Source of the DNA: Nematostella vectensis
Lineage: Eukaryota > Cnidaria > Anthozoa > Actiniaria > Edwardsiidae
Assembly: GCF_932526225.1 (NCBI RefSeq)
Contig: NC_064045.1
Location: 16,240,442-16,304,441 of the forward strand
DNA length: 64,000 nt
Reading direction: 5' to 3'
Part shown: piece after piece, positions 10,024 to 24,058 of the stretch
Layout of the letters: every line of letters starts with the position of its first letter
Numbering within the stretch: the stretch's first letter is position 1
Translations under genes and position numbers: made by a program
The notes under the pieces: generated by a model
What the model was told of the DNA's origin: nothing
Database searches by the model: none
The model's input: the letters and a program-made list of their open reading frames with translations, nothing else

Positions 10024-12026
10024 TATTTAAAAAGAACTACTGTAAGTAATTAGAGTGGTTTTCATTAACCCGTGAAACAAAGTGTGATAGTTAAACGGTA
10101 ATAGTTAGTAAAACACAAAAAAGAACAATAGAATCAGATCACCACAAAGTGTAATACGCTAAAGCGTAGTTCACGGGTTAATGAAGGTTTTGACATTTTA
10201 ACCTTACATCCACATGAAAGTAATGCCTAATATCGAGTGCCCTACAGTAAGTGTTTTGCAGTCAAGTTGTTTTCTGTTAGTAGGTAAAAAAATATTCTAA
10301 ATAATAGTAATCATAGCTATGGTCACCACTTACACATATAGAACTTGTAATGAAAAGAAAGAAAAAATATATATATATGCAGTCAAACAACAGAATTGCA
10401 TGATAACCTTGAATATATTGAATAAAGGACTGCAAAAAAACATCTTTTATACTAGTTGCTTGAATTGACCCTTGGCTATTTTTAGCTGAATTCCCCTCCC
10501 CCTCTAAAAAAGAAAATAATAATAATAATAATAGAACAAAACTACAAAGAAAACAAACACAACAGAGACCCCCACCAACAATTTTGATTTTTTTTTACTT
10601 TCCTTTAAAAGGGGAGTGTCATGGTTAAGAGATTTGAAATAGCTCTAGAGCCCTGACACAATGAACTTCAGTGAAATTCTAATACTGACTTATGAGCTTT
10701 TGGTACATGTGGGAGACTTTAAACAAAACAAAAAAAATGACCACAAACTGTCCATTAACATAGTTTTCAATGTAATATTGCATATTATTTAATAAGGTAT
10801 TGACAGCTTTTAAAAAGTTCAACTGTTTGTAGACACTTAAAAGCCTACAATAAACACTGACTCCAGACATGCGCAGTACTATGCTGCTGCCCCTTTAAAG
10901 TAAAATACAGCTTTACTTAGTCAGCGTAGACAATATTGCGGATTTTGTCAATATTCTAATATGAATATGCCAATATTCTCCCCCCTTACGTCTTTATTTC
11001 TATTTATTTTATGATTTTCACATGATACCAAAACAGCGTCTTTTTTCTTCGCTAATTTGATGTCATGTGCACAATAAAAGAGATGCGCCCGTGCGCATGG
11101 CGAGTCCCCAAGGGACCCAAGACGCCCAAATAGACCTCTATTTTTTGTCATCCACAATCTCGGCGAGCTGTGCGTGGCGTAACCGTATTACAGGCCTGGG
11201 ATCCTGGTTATTGTCCTCCCCATTAATGCGCGGGTTGGGATAACCTTGCAAGAGTGTTGTACAGCATATTCGCTCGGAAATATCGGTGCTTGGGGCCTTC
11301 GGGTTCTTTACAGCCTTCCGTAAAAGCCTTGTGCTGCCATACCGATTGGGTAATCCGTATGTATGGTTTCCGTTTTGTTCTTCAGACCGGGTTCGATCCC
11401 AGGCCAATGGGCTTTTTTTTTATTCGTTTTCTTTCTTTGTGCTTGACCCCCCTAATCCTGATTGGTTTTGCGCAAAAATAATAAAAAAAAGTGAGTTTGC
11501 AAAATAAGCTTGCTAGATTTATTGATTATATGTATTCAATTTGTTCCTAGGAAGTTAACAAAAACACAAAGCAAAGAGTTTGAGGAAGTAAACAAGTATG
11601 TGAACTTTAATGTTCTATTTGAAGGGGTGCATTTTGTACAGGGAAGCATACATAGAATGCTTAACTGGTGGAGAGGGAAGAGGTAAAATTTTATTGAGCA
11701 TAATTTCAACAATAGTAGGGGGAAGAGAGGGGCACTCTCTTCATACAATATTGCAGTTGTTACTTATTATTAAATAAGTTTGTAACATGTCTTTGTTTAT
11801 TAAGCAAGGTCTATTTCTGAGACAAGCAAACTCAAGTAAGGCTGTTGAAATAACAGGTGAGTGTTAAAAGAAAAACAATTATCTGATTAGAAAACTACTG
11901 TAGATTCCTTTGCACCAAAATAAGAACAAACTTCATTTTGTTTGTTATTTATGAGGAACGAGATGAGCTCTACAAAACCATAAAGAAATATGTATTGCTC
12001 ATCTAAATTATACAAGTAAATGATAA
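10024..12026 (+). repeat. Array unit 6
   Basis: A box 11175-11185, B box 11390-11400. It is the sister of unit 5. Private changes include actacaaaga near 10542 and aaaccataaa near 11976. Confidence 0.95.
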
Positions 12027-14028
12027 TATTTAAAAAGAACTACTGTAAGTAATTAGAGTGGTTTTCATTAACCCGTGAAACAAAGTGTGATAGTTAAACG
12101 GTAATAGTTAGTAAAACACAAAAAAGAACAATAGAATCAGATCACCACAAAGTGTAATACGCTAAAGCGTAGTTCACGGGTTAATGAAGGTTTTGACATT
12201 TCAACCCTACATCCACATGAAAGTAATGCCTAATATCGAGTGCCCTACAGTAAGTGTTTTGCAGTCAAGTTGTTTTCTGTTAGTAGGTAAAAAAATATTC
12301 TAAATAATAGTAATCATAGCTATGGTCACCACTTACACATATAGAACTTGTAATGAAAAGAAAGAAAAAATATATATATATGCAGTCAAACAACAGAATT
12401 GCATGATAACCTTGAATATATTGAATAAAGGACTGCAAAAAAACATCTTTTATACTAGTTGCTTGAATTGACCCTTGGCTATTTTTAGCTGAATTCCCCT
12501 CCCCCTCTAAAAAAGAAAATAATAATAATAATAATAGAACAAAGCTAAAAAGAAAACAAACACAACAGAGACCCCCACCAACAATTTTGATTTTTTTGTA
12601 CTTTCCTTTAAAAGGGGAGTGTCATGGTTAAGAGATTTGCAATAGCTCTAGAGCCCTGACACAATGAACTTCAGTGAAATTCTAATACTGACTTATGAGC
12701 TTTTGGTACATGTGGGAGACTTTAAACAAAACAAAAAAAATGACCACAAACTGTCCATTAACATAGTTTTCAATATAATATTGCATATTATTTAATAAGG
12801 TATTGACAGCTTTTAAAAAGTTCAACTGTTTGTAGACACTTAAAAGCCTACAATAAACACTGACTCCAGACATGCGCAGTACTATGCTGCTGCCCCTTTA
12901 AAGTAAAATACAGCTTTACTTAGTCAGCGTAGACAATATTGCGGATTTTGTCAATATTCTAATATGAATATGCCAATATTCTCCCCCCTTACGTCTTTAT
13001 TTCTATTTATTTTATGATTTTCACATGATACCAAAACAGCGTCTTTTTTCTTCGCTAATTTGATGTCATGTGCACAATAAAAGAGATGCGCCCGTGCGCA
13101 TGGCGAGTCCCCAAGGGACCCAAGACGCCCAAATAGACCTCTATTTTTTGTCATCCACAATCTCGGCGAGCTGTGCGTGGCGTAACCGTATTACAGGCCT
13201 GGGATCCTGGTTATTGTCCTCCCCATTAATGCGCGGGTTGGGATAACCTTGCAAGAGTGTTGTACAGCATATTCGCTCGGAAATATCGGTGCTTGGGGCC
13301 TTCGGGTTCTTTACAGCCTTCCGTAAAAGCCTTGTGCTGCCATACCGATTGGGTAATCCGTATGTATGGTTTCCGTTTTGTTCTTCAGACCGGGTTCGAT
13401 CCCAGGCCAATGGGCTTTTTTTTTATTCGTTTTCTTTCTTTGTGCTTGCCCCCCCTAATCCTGATTGGTTTTGCGCAAAAATAATAAAAAAAGTGAGTTT
13501 GCAAAATAAGCTTGCTGGATTTATTGATTATATGTATTCAATTTGTTCCTAGGAAGTTAACAAAAACACAAAGCAAAGAGTTTGAGGAAGTAAACAAGTA
13601 TGTGAACTTTAATGTTCTATTTGAAGGGGTGCATTTTGTACAGGGAATCATACATAGAATGCTTAACTGGTGGAGAGGGAAGAGGTAAAAGTTTATTGAG
13701 CATAATTTCAACAATAGCAGGGGGAAGAGAGGGGCACTCTCTTCATACAATATTGCAGTTGTTACCTATTATTAAATAAGTTTGTAACATGTCTTTGTTT
13801 ATTAAGCAAGGTCTATTTCTGAGACAAGCAAACTCAAGTAAGGCTGTTGAAATAACAGGTGAGTGTTAAAAGAAAAACAATTATCTGATTAGAAAACTAC
13901 TGTAGATTCCTTTGCACCAAAATAAGAACAAACTTCATTTTGTTTGTTATTTATGAGGAACGAGATGAGCTCTACAAAGCCATAAAGAAATATGTATTGC
14001 TCATCTAAATTATACAAGTAAATGATAA
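12027..14028 (+). repeat. Array unit 7
   Basis: A box 13178-13188, B box 13393-13403. It has the aatcatacat variant (shared with units 1, 3, 4, 8, 13) and an otherwise standard RNA-gene candidate. Confidence 0.95.
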
Positions 14029-16032
14029 TATTTAAAAAGAACTACTGTAAGTAATTAGAGTGGTTTTCATTAACCCGTGAAACAAAGTGTGATAGTTAAA
14101 CGGTAATAGTTAGTAAAACACAAAAAAGAACAATAGAATCAGATCACCACAAAGTGTAATACGCTAAAGCGTAGTTCACGGGTTAATGAAGGTTTTGACA
14201 TTTCAACCTTACATCCACATGAAAGTAATGCCTAATATCGAGTGCCCTACAGTAAGTGTTTTGCAGTCAAGTTGTTTTCTGTTAGTAGGTAAAAAAATAT
14301 TCTAAATAATAGTAATCATAGCTATGGTCACCACTTACACATATAGAACTTGTAATGAAAAGAAAGAAAAAATATATATATATGCAGTCAAACAACAGAA
14401 TTGCAAGATAACCTTGAATATATTGAATAAAGGACTGCAAAAAAACATCTTTTATACTAGTTGCTTGAATTGACCCTTGGCTATTTTTAGCTGAATTCCC
14501 CTCCCCCTCTAAAAAAGAAAATAATAATAATATTAATAGAACAAAACTAAAAAGAAAACAAACACAACAGAGACCCCCACCAACAATTTTGATTTTTTTG
14601 TACTTTCCTTTAAAAGGGGAGTGTCATGGTTAAGAGATTTGCAATAGCTCTAGAGCCCTGACACAATGAACTTCAGTGAAATTCTAATACTGACTTATGA
14701 GCTTTTGGTACATGTGGGAGACTTTAAACAAAACAAAAAAAATGACCACAAACTGTCCATTAACATAGTTTTCAATATAATATTGCATATTATTTAATAA
14801 GGTATTGACAGCTTTTAAAAAGTTCAACTGTTTGTAGACACTTAAAAGCCTACAATAAACACTGACTCCAGACATGCGCAGTACTATGCTGCTGCCCCTT
14901 TAAAGTAAAATACAGCTTTACTTAGTCAGCGTAGACAATATTGCGGATTTTGTCAATATTCTAATATGAATATGCCAATATTCTCCCCCCTTACGTCTTT
15001 ATTTCTATTTATTTTATGATTTTCACATGATACCAAAACAGCGTCTTTTTTCTTCGCTAATTTGATGTCATGTGCACAATAAAAGAGATGCGCCCGTGAG
15101 CATGGCGAGTCCCCAAGGGACCCAAGACGCCCAAATAGACCTCTATTTTTTGTCATCCACAATCTCGGCGAGCTGTGCGTGGCGTAACCGTATTACAGGC
15201 CTGGGATCCTGGTTATTGTCCTCCCCATTAATGCGCGGGTTGGGATAACCTTGCAAGAGTGTTGTACAGCATATTCGCTCGGAAATATCGGTGCTTGGGG
15301 CCTTCGGGTTCTTTACAGCCTTCCGTAAAAGCCTTGTGCTGCCATACCGATTGGGTAATCCGTATGTATGGTTTCCGTTTTGTTCTTCAGACCGGGTTCG
15401 ATCCCAAGGCCAATGGGCTTTTTTTTTATTCGTTTTCTTTCTTTGTGCTTGCCCCCCCTAATCCTGATTGGTTTTGCGCAAAAATAATAAAAAAAAGTGA
15501 GTTTGCAAAATAAGCTTGCTGGATTTATTGATTATATGTATTCAATTTGTTCCTAGGAAGTTAACAAAAACACAAAGCAAAGAGTTTGAGGAAGTAAACA
15601 AGTATGTGAACTTTAATGTTCTATTTGAAGGGGTGCATTTTGTACAGGGAATCATACATAGAATGCTTAACTGGTGGAGAGGGAAGAGGTAAAAGTTTAT
15701 TGAGCATAATTTCAACAATAGCAGGGGGAAGAGAGGGGCACTCTCTTCATACAATATTGCAGTTGTTACCTATTATTAAATAAGTTTGTAACATGTCTTT
15801 GTTTATTAAGCAAGGTCTATTTCTGAGACAAGCAAACTCAAGTAAGGCTGTTGAAATAACAGGTGAGTGTTAAAAGAAAAACAATTATCTGATTAGAAAA
15901 CTACTGTAGATTCCTTTGCACCAAAATAAGAACAAACTTCATTTTGTTTGTTATTTATGAGGAACGAGATGAGCTCTTCAAAGCCATAAAGAAATATGTA
16001 TTGCTCATCTAAATTATACAAGTAAATGATAA
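14029..16032 (+). repeat. Array unit 8
   Basis: A box 15180-15190, B box 15395-15405. One extra A follows the B box (GATCCCAAGGCC), which puts a bulge in the closing stem. It has the hairpin-breaking gtgagcat and agctcttcaa variants of the unit 1/4/14 lineage, but the standard 5' strand of the closing stem. Confidence 0.95.
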
Positions 16033-18037
16033 TATTTAAAAAGAACTACTGTAAGTAATTAGAGTTGTTTTCATTAACCCGTGAAACAAAGTGTGATAGT
16101 TAAACGGTAATAGTTAGTAAAACACAAAAAAGAACAATAGAATCAGATCACCACAAAGTGTAATACGCTAAAGCGTAGTTCACGGGTTAATGAAGGTTTT
16201 GACATTTCAACCTTACATCCACATGAAAGTAATGCCTAATATCGAGTGCCCTACAGTAAGTGTTTTGCAGTCAAGTTGTTTTCTGTTAGTAGGTAAAAAA
16301 ATATTCTAAATAATAGTAATCATAGCTATGGTCACCACTTACACATATAGAACTTGTAATGAAAAGAAAGAAAAAATATATATATATGCAGTCAAACAAC
16401 AGAATTGCATGATAACCTTGAATATATTGAATAAAGGACTGCAAAAAAACATCTTTTATACTAGTTGCTTGAATTGACCCTTGGCTATTTTTAGCTGAAT
16501 TCCCCTCCCCCTCTAAAAAAGAAAATAATAATAATAATAATAGAACAAAACTAAAAAGAAAACAAACACAACAGAGACCCCCACCAACAATTTTGATTTT
16601 TTTTTACTTTCCTTTAAAAGGGGAGTGTCATGGTTAAGAGATTTGCAATAGCTCTAGAGCCCTGACACAATGAACTTCAGTGAAATTCTAATACTGACTT
16701 ATGAGCTTTTGGTACATGTGGGAGACTTTAAACAAAACAAAAAAAATGACCACAAACTGTCCATTAACATAGTTTTCAATATAATATTGCATATTATTTA
16801 ATAAGGTATTGACAGCTTTTAAAAAGTTCAACTGTTTGTAGACACTTAAAAGCCTACAATAAACACTGACTCCAGACATGCGCAGTACTATGCTGCTGCC
16901 CCTTTAAAGTAAAATACAGCTTTACTTTGTCAGCGTAGACAATATTGCGGATTTTGTCAATATTCTAATATGAATATGCCAATATTCTCCCCCCTTACGT
17001 CTTTATTTCTATTTATTTTATGATTTTCACATGATACCAAAACAGCGTCTTTTTTTCTTCGCTAATTTGATGTCATGTGCACAATAAAAGAGATGCGCCC
17101 GTGCGCATGGCGAGTCCCCAAGGGACCCAAGACGCCCAAATAGACCTCTATTTTTTGTCATCCACAATCTCGGCGAGCTGTGCGTGGCGTAACCGTATTA
17201 CAGGCCTGGGATCCTGGTTATTGTCCTCCCCATTAATGCGCGGGTTGGGATAACCTTGCAAGAGTGTTGTACAGCATATTCGCTCGGAAATATCGGTGCT
17301 TGGGGCCTTCGGGTTCTTTACAGCCTTCCGTAAAAGCCTTGTGCTGCCATACCGATTGGGTAATCCGTATGTATGGTTTCCGTTTTCTTCTTCAGACCGG
17401 GTTCGATCCCAGGCCAATGGGCTTTTTTTTTATTCGTTTTCTTTCTTTGTGCTTGCCCCCCCTAATCCTGATTGGTTTTGCGCAAAAATAATAAAAAAAA
17501 GTGAGTTTGCAAAATAAGCTTGCTGGATTTATTGATTATATGTATTCAATTTGTTCCTAGGAAGTTAACAAAAAACACAAAGCAAAGAGTTTGAGGAAGT
17601 AAACAAGTATGTGAACTTTAATGTTCTATTTGAAGGGGTGCATTTTGTACAGGGAAGCATACATAGAATGCTTAACTGGTGGAGAGGGAAGAGGTAAAAG
17701 TTTATTGAGCATAATTTCAACAATAGCAGGGGGAAGAGAGGGGCACTCGCTTCATACAATATTGCAGTTGTTACCTATTATTAAATAAGTTTGTAACATG
17801 TCTTTGTTTATTAAGCAAGGTCTATTTCTGAGACAAGCAAACTCAAGTAAGGCTGTTGAAATAACAGGTGAGTGTTAAAAGAAAAACAATTATCTGATTA
17901 GAAAACTACTGTAGATTCCTTTGCACCAAAATAAGAACAAACTTCATTTTGTTTGTTATTTATGAGGAACGAGATGAGCTCTACAAAGCCATAAAGAAAT
18001 ATGTATTGCTCATCTAATTTATACAAGTAAATGATAA
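16033..18037 (+). repeat. Array unit 9
   Basis: A box 17185-17195, B box 17400-17410. It is near-identical to unit 2, but with one extra T in the T run near 17050 and gagttgtttt near 16065. Confidence 0.95.
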
Positions 18038-20044
18038 TATTAAAAAAGAACTACTGTAAGTAATTAGAGTGGTTTTCATTAACCCGTGAAACAAAGTGTG
18101 ATAGTTAAACGGTAATAGTTAGTAAAACACAAAAAAGAACAATAGAATCAGATCACCACAAAGTGTAATACGCTAAAGCGTAGTTCACGGGTTAATGAAG
18201 GTTTTGACATTTCAACCTTACATCCACATGAAAGTAATGCCTAATATCGAGTGCCCTACAGTAAGTGTTTTGCAGTCAAGTTGTTTTCTGTTAGTAGGTA
18301 AAAAAAAACTAAATAATAGTAATCATAGCTATGGTCACCACTTACACATATAGAACTTGTAATGAAAAGAAAGAAAAAAAAAAATATATATATATATATG
18401 CAGTCAAACAACAGAATTGCATGATAACCTTGAATATATTGAATAAAGGACTGCAAAAAAACATCTTTTGTACTAGTTGCTTGAATTGACCCTTGGCTAT
18501 TTTTAGCTGAATTCCCCTCCCCCTCTAAAAAAGAAAATAATAATAATAATAGAACAAAACTAAAAAGAAAACAAACACAACAGAGACCCCCACCAAAAAT
18601 TTTGATTTTTTTTACTTTCCTTTAAAAGGGGAGTGTCATGGTTAAGAGATTTGCAATAGCTCTAGAGCCCTGACACAATGAACTTCAGTGAAATTCTAAT
18701 ACTGACTTATGAGCTTTTGGTACATGTGGGAGACTTTAAACAAAACAAAAAAAATGAACACAAACTGTCCATTAACATAGTTTTCAATATAATATTGCAT
18801 ATTATTTAATAAGGTATTGACAGCTTTTAAAAAGTTCAACTGTTTGTAGACACTTAAAAGCCTACAATAATCACTGACTCCAGACATGCGCAGTACTATG
18901 TTGCTGCCCCTTTAAAGTAAAATACAGCTTTCTTTAGTCAGCGTAGACAAAATTGCGGATTTTGTCAATATTCTAATATGAAGATGTCAATATTCTCCCC
19001 CCTTACGTCTTTATTTCTATTCATTTTATGATTTTCACATGATACCAAAACAGCGTCTTTTTTCTTCGCTAATTTGATGTCATGTACACAATAAAAGAGA
19101 TGCGCCCGTGCGCATGGCGAGTTCCCAAGGGACCCAAGACGCCCAAATAGACCTCTATTTTTTGTCATCCACAATCTCGGCGAGCTGTGCGTGGCGTAAC
19201 CGTATTACAGGCCTGGGATCCTGGTTATTGTCCTCCCCATTAATGCGCGGGTTGGGATAACCTTGCAAGAGTGTTGTACAGCATATTCGCTCGGAAATAT
19301 CGGTGCTTGGGGCCTTCGGGTTCTTTACAGCCTTCCGTAAAAGCCTTGTGCTGCCATACCGATTGGGTAATCCGTATGTATGGTTTCCGTTTTCTTCTTC
19401 AGACCGGGTTCGATCCCAGGCCAATGGGCTTTTTTTTTATTCGTTTTCTTTCTTTGTGCTTGACCCCCCTAATCCTGATTGGTTTTGCGCAAAAATAATA
19501 AAAAAAAGTGAGTTTGCAAAATAAGCTTGCTAGATTTATTGATTATATGTATTCAATTTGTTCCTAGGAAGTTAACAAAAAACACAAAGCAAAGAGTTTG
19601 AGGAAGTAAACAAGTATGTGAACTTTAATGTTCTATTTGAAGGGGTGCCTTTTGTACAGGGAAGCATACATAGAATGCTTAACTCGTGGAGAGGGAAGAG
19701 GTAAAAGTTTATTGAGCATAATTTCAACAATAGCAGGGGGAAGAGAGGGGCACTCTCTTCATACAATATTGCAGTTGTTACCTATTATTAAATAAGTTTG
19801 TAACATGTCTTTGTTTATTAAGCAAGGTCTATTTCTGAGACAAGCAAACTCAAGTAAGGCTGTTGAAATAACAGGTGAGTGTTAAAAGAAAAACAATTAT
19901 CTGATTAGAAAACTACTGTAGATTCCTTTGCACCAAAATAAGAACAAACTTCATTTTGTTTGTTATTTATGAGGAACGAGATGAGCTCTACAAAGCCATA
20001 AAGAAATATGTATTGCTCATCTAAATTATACAAGTAAATGATAA
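18038..20044 (+). repeat. Array unit 10 (divergent subtype)
   Basis: A box 19192-19202, B box 19407-19417. It is of the unit 3 subtype in its left two thirds, but has ttttcttcttc and tgaccccc on the right. The recombinant look suggests exchange or gene conversion between subtypes. Confidence 0.95.
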
Positions 20045-22049
20045 TATTTAAAAAGAACTACTGTAAGTAATTAGAGTGGTTTTCATTAACCCGTGAAACA
20101 AAGTGTGATAGTTAAACGGTAATAGTTAGTAAAACACAAAAAAGAACAATAGAATCAGATCACCACAAAGTGTAATACGCTAAAGCGCAGTTCACGGGTT
20201 AATGAAGGTTTTGACATTTCAACCTTACATCCACATGAAAGTAATGCCTAATATCGAGTGCCCTACAGTAAGTGTTTTGCAGTCAAGTTGTTTTCTGTTA
20301 GTAGGTAAAAAAATATTCTAAATAATAGTAATCATAGCTATGGTCACCACTTACACATATAGAACTTGTAATGAAAAGAAAGAAAAAATATATATATATA
20401 TGCAGTCAAACAACAGAATTGCATGATAACCTTGAATATATTGAATAAAGGACTGCAAAAAAACATCTTTTATACTAGTTGCTTGAATTGACCCTTGCCT
20501 ATTTTTAGCTGAACTCCCCTCCCCCTCAAAAAAGAAAATAATAATAATAATAATAGAACAAAACTAAAAAGAAAACAAACACAACAGAGACCCCCACCAA
20601 CAATTTTGATTTTTTTTTTACTTTCCTTTAAAAGGGGAGTGTCATGGTTAAGAGATTTGCAATAGCTCTAGAGCCCTGACACAATGAACTTCAGTGAAAT
20701 TCTAATACTGACTTATGAGCTTTTGGTACATGTGGGAGACTTTAAACAAAACAAAAAAAATGACCACAAACTGTCCATTAACATAGTTTTCAATATAATA
20801 CTGCATATTATTTAATAAGGTATTGACAGCTTTTAAAAAGTTCAACTGTTTGTAGACACTTAAAAGCCTACAATAAACACTGACTCCAGACATGCGCAGT
20901 ACTATGCTGCTGCCCCTTTAAAGTAAAATACAGCTTTACTTAGTCAGCGTAGACAATATTGCGGATTTTGTCAATATTCTAATATGAATATGCCAATATT
21001 CTCCCCCCTTACGTCTTTATTTCTATTTATTTTATGATTTTCACATGATACCAAAACAGCGTCTTTTTTCTTCGCTAATTTGATGTCATGTGCACAATAA
21101 AAGAGATGCGCCCGTGCGCATGGCGAGTCCCCAAGGGACCCAAGACGCCCAAATAGACCTCTATTTTTTGTCATCCACAATCTCGGCGAGCTGTGCGTGG
21201 CGTAACCGTATTACAGGCCTGGGATCCTGGTTATTGTCCTCCCCATTAATGCGCGGGTTGGGATAACCTTGCAAGAGTGTTGTACAGCATATTCGCTCGG
21301 AAATATCGGTGCTTGGGGCCTTCGGGTTCTTTACAGCCTTCCGTAAAAGCCTTGTGCTGCCATACCGATTGGGTAATCCGTATGTATGGTTTCCGTTTTC
21401 TTCTTCAGACCGGGTTCGATCCCAGGCCAATAGGCTTTTTTTTATTCGTTTTCTTTCTTTGTGCTTGCCCCCCCTAATCCTGATTGGTTTTGCGCAAAAA
21501 TAATAAAAAAAAGTGAGTTTGCAAAATAAGCTTGCTGGATTTATTGATTATATGTATTCAATTTGTTCCTAGGAAGTTAACAAAAAACACAAAGCAAAGA
21601 GTTTGAGGAAGTAAACAAGTATGTGAACTTTAATGTTCTATTTGAAGGGGTGCATTTTGTACAGGGAAGCATACATAGAATGCTTAACTGGTGGAGAGGG
21701 AAGAGGTAAAAGTTTATTGAGCATAATTTCAACAATAGCAGGGGGAAGAGAGGGGCACTCGCTTCATACAATATTGCAGTTGTTACCTATTATTAAATAA
21801 GTTTGTAACATGTCTTTGTTTATTAAGCAAGGTCTATTTCTGAGACAAGCAAACTCAAGTAAGGCTGTTGAAATAACAGGTGAGTGTTAAAAGAAAAACA
21901 ATTATCTGATTAGAAAACTACTGTAGATTCCTTTGCACCAAAATAAGAACAATTTTCATTTTGTTTGTTATTTATGAGGAACGAGATGAGCTCTACAAAG
22001 CCATAAAGAAATATGTATTGCTCATCTAATTTATACAAGTTACTGATAA
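20045..22049 (+). repeat. Array unit 11
   Basis: A box 21198-21208, B box 21413-21423. The terminator region reads ccaataggc and then T8 rather than T9. The inner hairpin of the inverted-repeat module is broken (agcgcag). It pairs with unit 12 as a dimer like units 9-10, offset about 4014 bp. Confidence 0.95.
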
Positions 22050-24058
22050 TATTAAAAAAGAACTACTGTAAGTAATTAGAGTGGTTTTCATTAACCCGTG
22101 AAACAAAGTGTGATAGTTAAACGGTAATAGTTAGTAAAACACAAAAAAGAACAATAGAATCAGATCACCACAAAGTGTAATACGCTAAAGCGTAGTTCAC
22201 GGGTTAATGAAGGTTTTGACATTTTAACCTTACATCCACATGAAAGTAATGCCTAATATCGAGTGCCCTACAGTAAGTGTTTTGCAGTCAAGTTGTTTTC
22301 TGTTAGTAGGTAAAAAAAAACTAAATAATAGTAATCATAGCTATGGTCACCACTTACACATATAGAACTTGTAATGAAAAGAAAGAAAAAAAAATATATA
22401 TATATATATATATGCAGTCAAACAACAGAATTGCATGATAACCTTGAATATATTGAATAAAGGACTGCAAAAAAACATCTTTTGTACTAGTTGCTTGAAT
22501 TGACCCTTGGCTATTTTTAGCTGAATTCCCCTCCCCATCTAAAAAAGAAAATAATAATAATAATAGAACAAAACTAAAAAGAAAACAAACACAACAGAGA
22601 CCCCCACCAAAAATTTTGATTTTTTTTACTTTCCTTTAAAAGGGGAGTGTCATGGTTAAGAGATTTGCAATAGCTCTAGAGCCCTGACACAATGAACTTC
22701 AGTGAAATTCTAATACTGACTTATGAGCTTTTGGTACATGTGGGAGACTTTAAACAAAACAAAAAAAATGACCACAAACTGTCCATTAACATAGTTTTCA
22801 ATATAATATTGCATATTATTTAATAAGGTATTGACAGCTTTTAAAAAGTTCAACTGTTTGTAGACACTTAAAAGCCTACAATAATCACTGACTCCAGACA
22901 TGCGCAGTACTATGTTGCTGCCCCTTTAAAGTAAAATACAGCTTTCTTTAGTCAGCGTAGACAAAATTGCGGATTTTGTCAATATTCTAATATGAAGATG
23001 TCAATATTCTCCCCCCTTACGTCTTTATTTCTATTCATTTTATGATTTTCACATGATACCAAAACAGCGTCTTTTTTCTTCGCTAATTTGATGTCATGTA
23101 CACAATAAAAGAGATGCGCCCGTGCGCATGGCGAGTTCCCAAGGGACCCAAGACGCCCAAATAGACCTCTATTTTTTGTCATCCACAATCTCGGCGAGCT
23201 GTGCGTGGCGTAACCGTATTACAGGCCTGGGATCCTGGTTATTGTCCTCCCCATTAATGCGCGGGTTGGGATAACCTTGCAAGAGTGTTGTACAGCATAT
23301 TCGCTCGGAAATATCGGTGCTTGGGGCCTTCGGGTTCTTTACAGCCTTCCGTAAAAGCCTTGTGCTGCCATACCGATTGGTTAATCCGTATGTATGGTTT
23401 CCGTTTTCTTCTTCAGACCGGGTTCGATCCCAGGCCAATGGGCTTTTTTTTTATTCGTTTTCTTTCTTTGTGCTTGACCCCCCTAATCCTGATTGGTTTT
23501 GCGCAAAAATAATAAAAAAAAGTGAGTTTGCAAAATAAGCTTGCTAGATTTATCGATTATATGTATTCAATTTGTTCCTAGGAAGTTAACAAAAAACACA
23601 AAGCAAAGAGTTTGAGGAAGTAAACAAGTATGTGAACTTTAATGTTCTATTTGAAGGGGTGCCTTTTGTACAGGGAAGCATACATAGAATGCTTAACTCG
23701 TGGAGAGGGAAGAGGTAAAAGTTTATTGAGCATAATTTCAACAATAGCAGGGGGAAGAGAGGGGCACTCTCTTCATACAATATTGCAGTTGTTACCTATT
23801 ATTAAATAAGTTTGTAACATGTCTTTGTTTATTAAGCAAGGTCTATTTCTGAGACAAGCAAACTCAAGTAAGGCTGTTGAAATAACAGGTGAGTGTTAAA
23901 AGAAAAACAATTATCTGATTAGAAAACTACTGTAGATTCCTTTGCACCAAAATAAGAACAAACTTCATTTTGTTTGTTATTTATGAGGAACGAGATAAGC
24001 TCTACAAAGCCATAAAGAAATATGTATTGCTCATCTAAATTATACAAGTAAATGATAA
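22050..24058 (+). repeat. Array unit 12 (divergent subtype)
   Basis: A box 23206-23216, B box 23421-23431. The only change inside the RNA fold is gattggttaat, which falls in the loop of the last hairpin and leaves the stem intact. It has a long (AT)n tract near 22395-22413. Confidence 0.95.
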
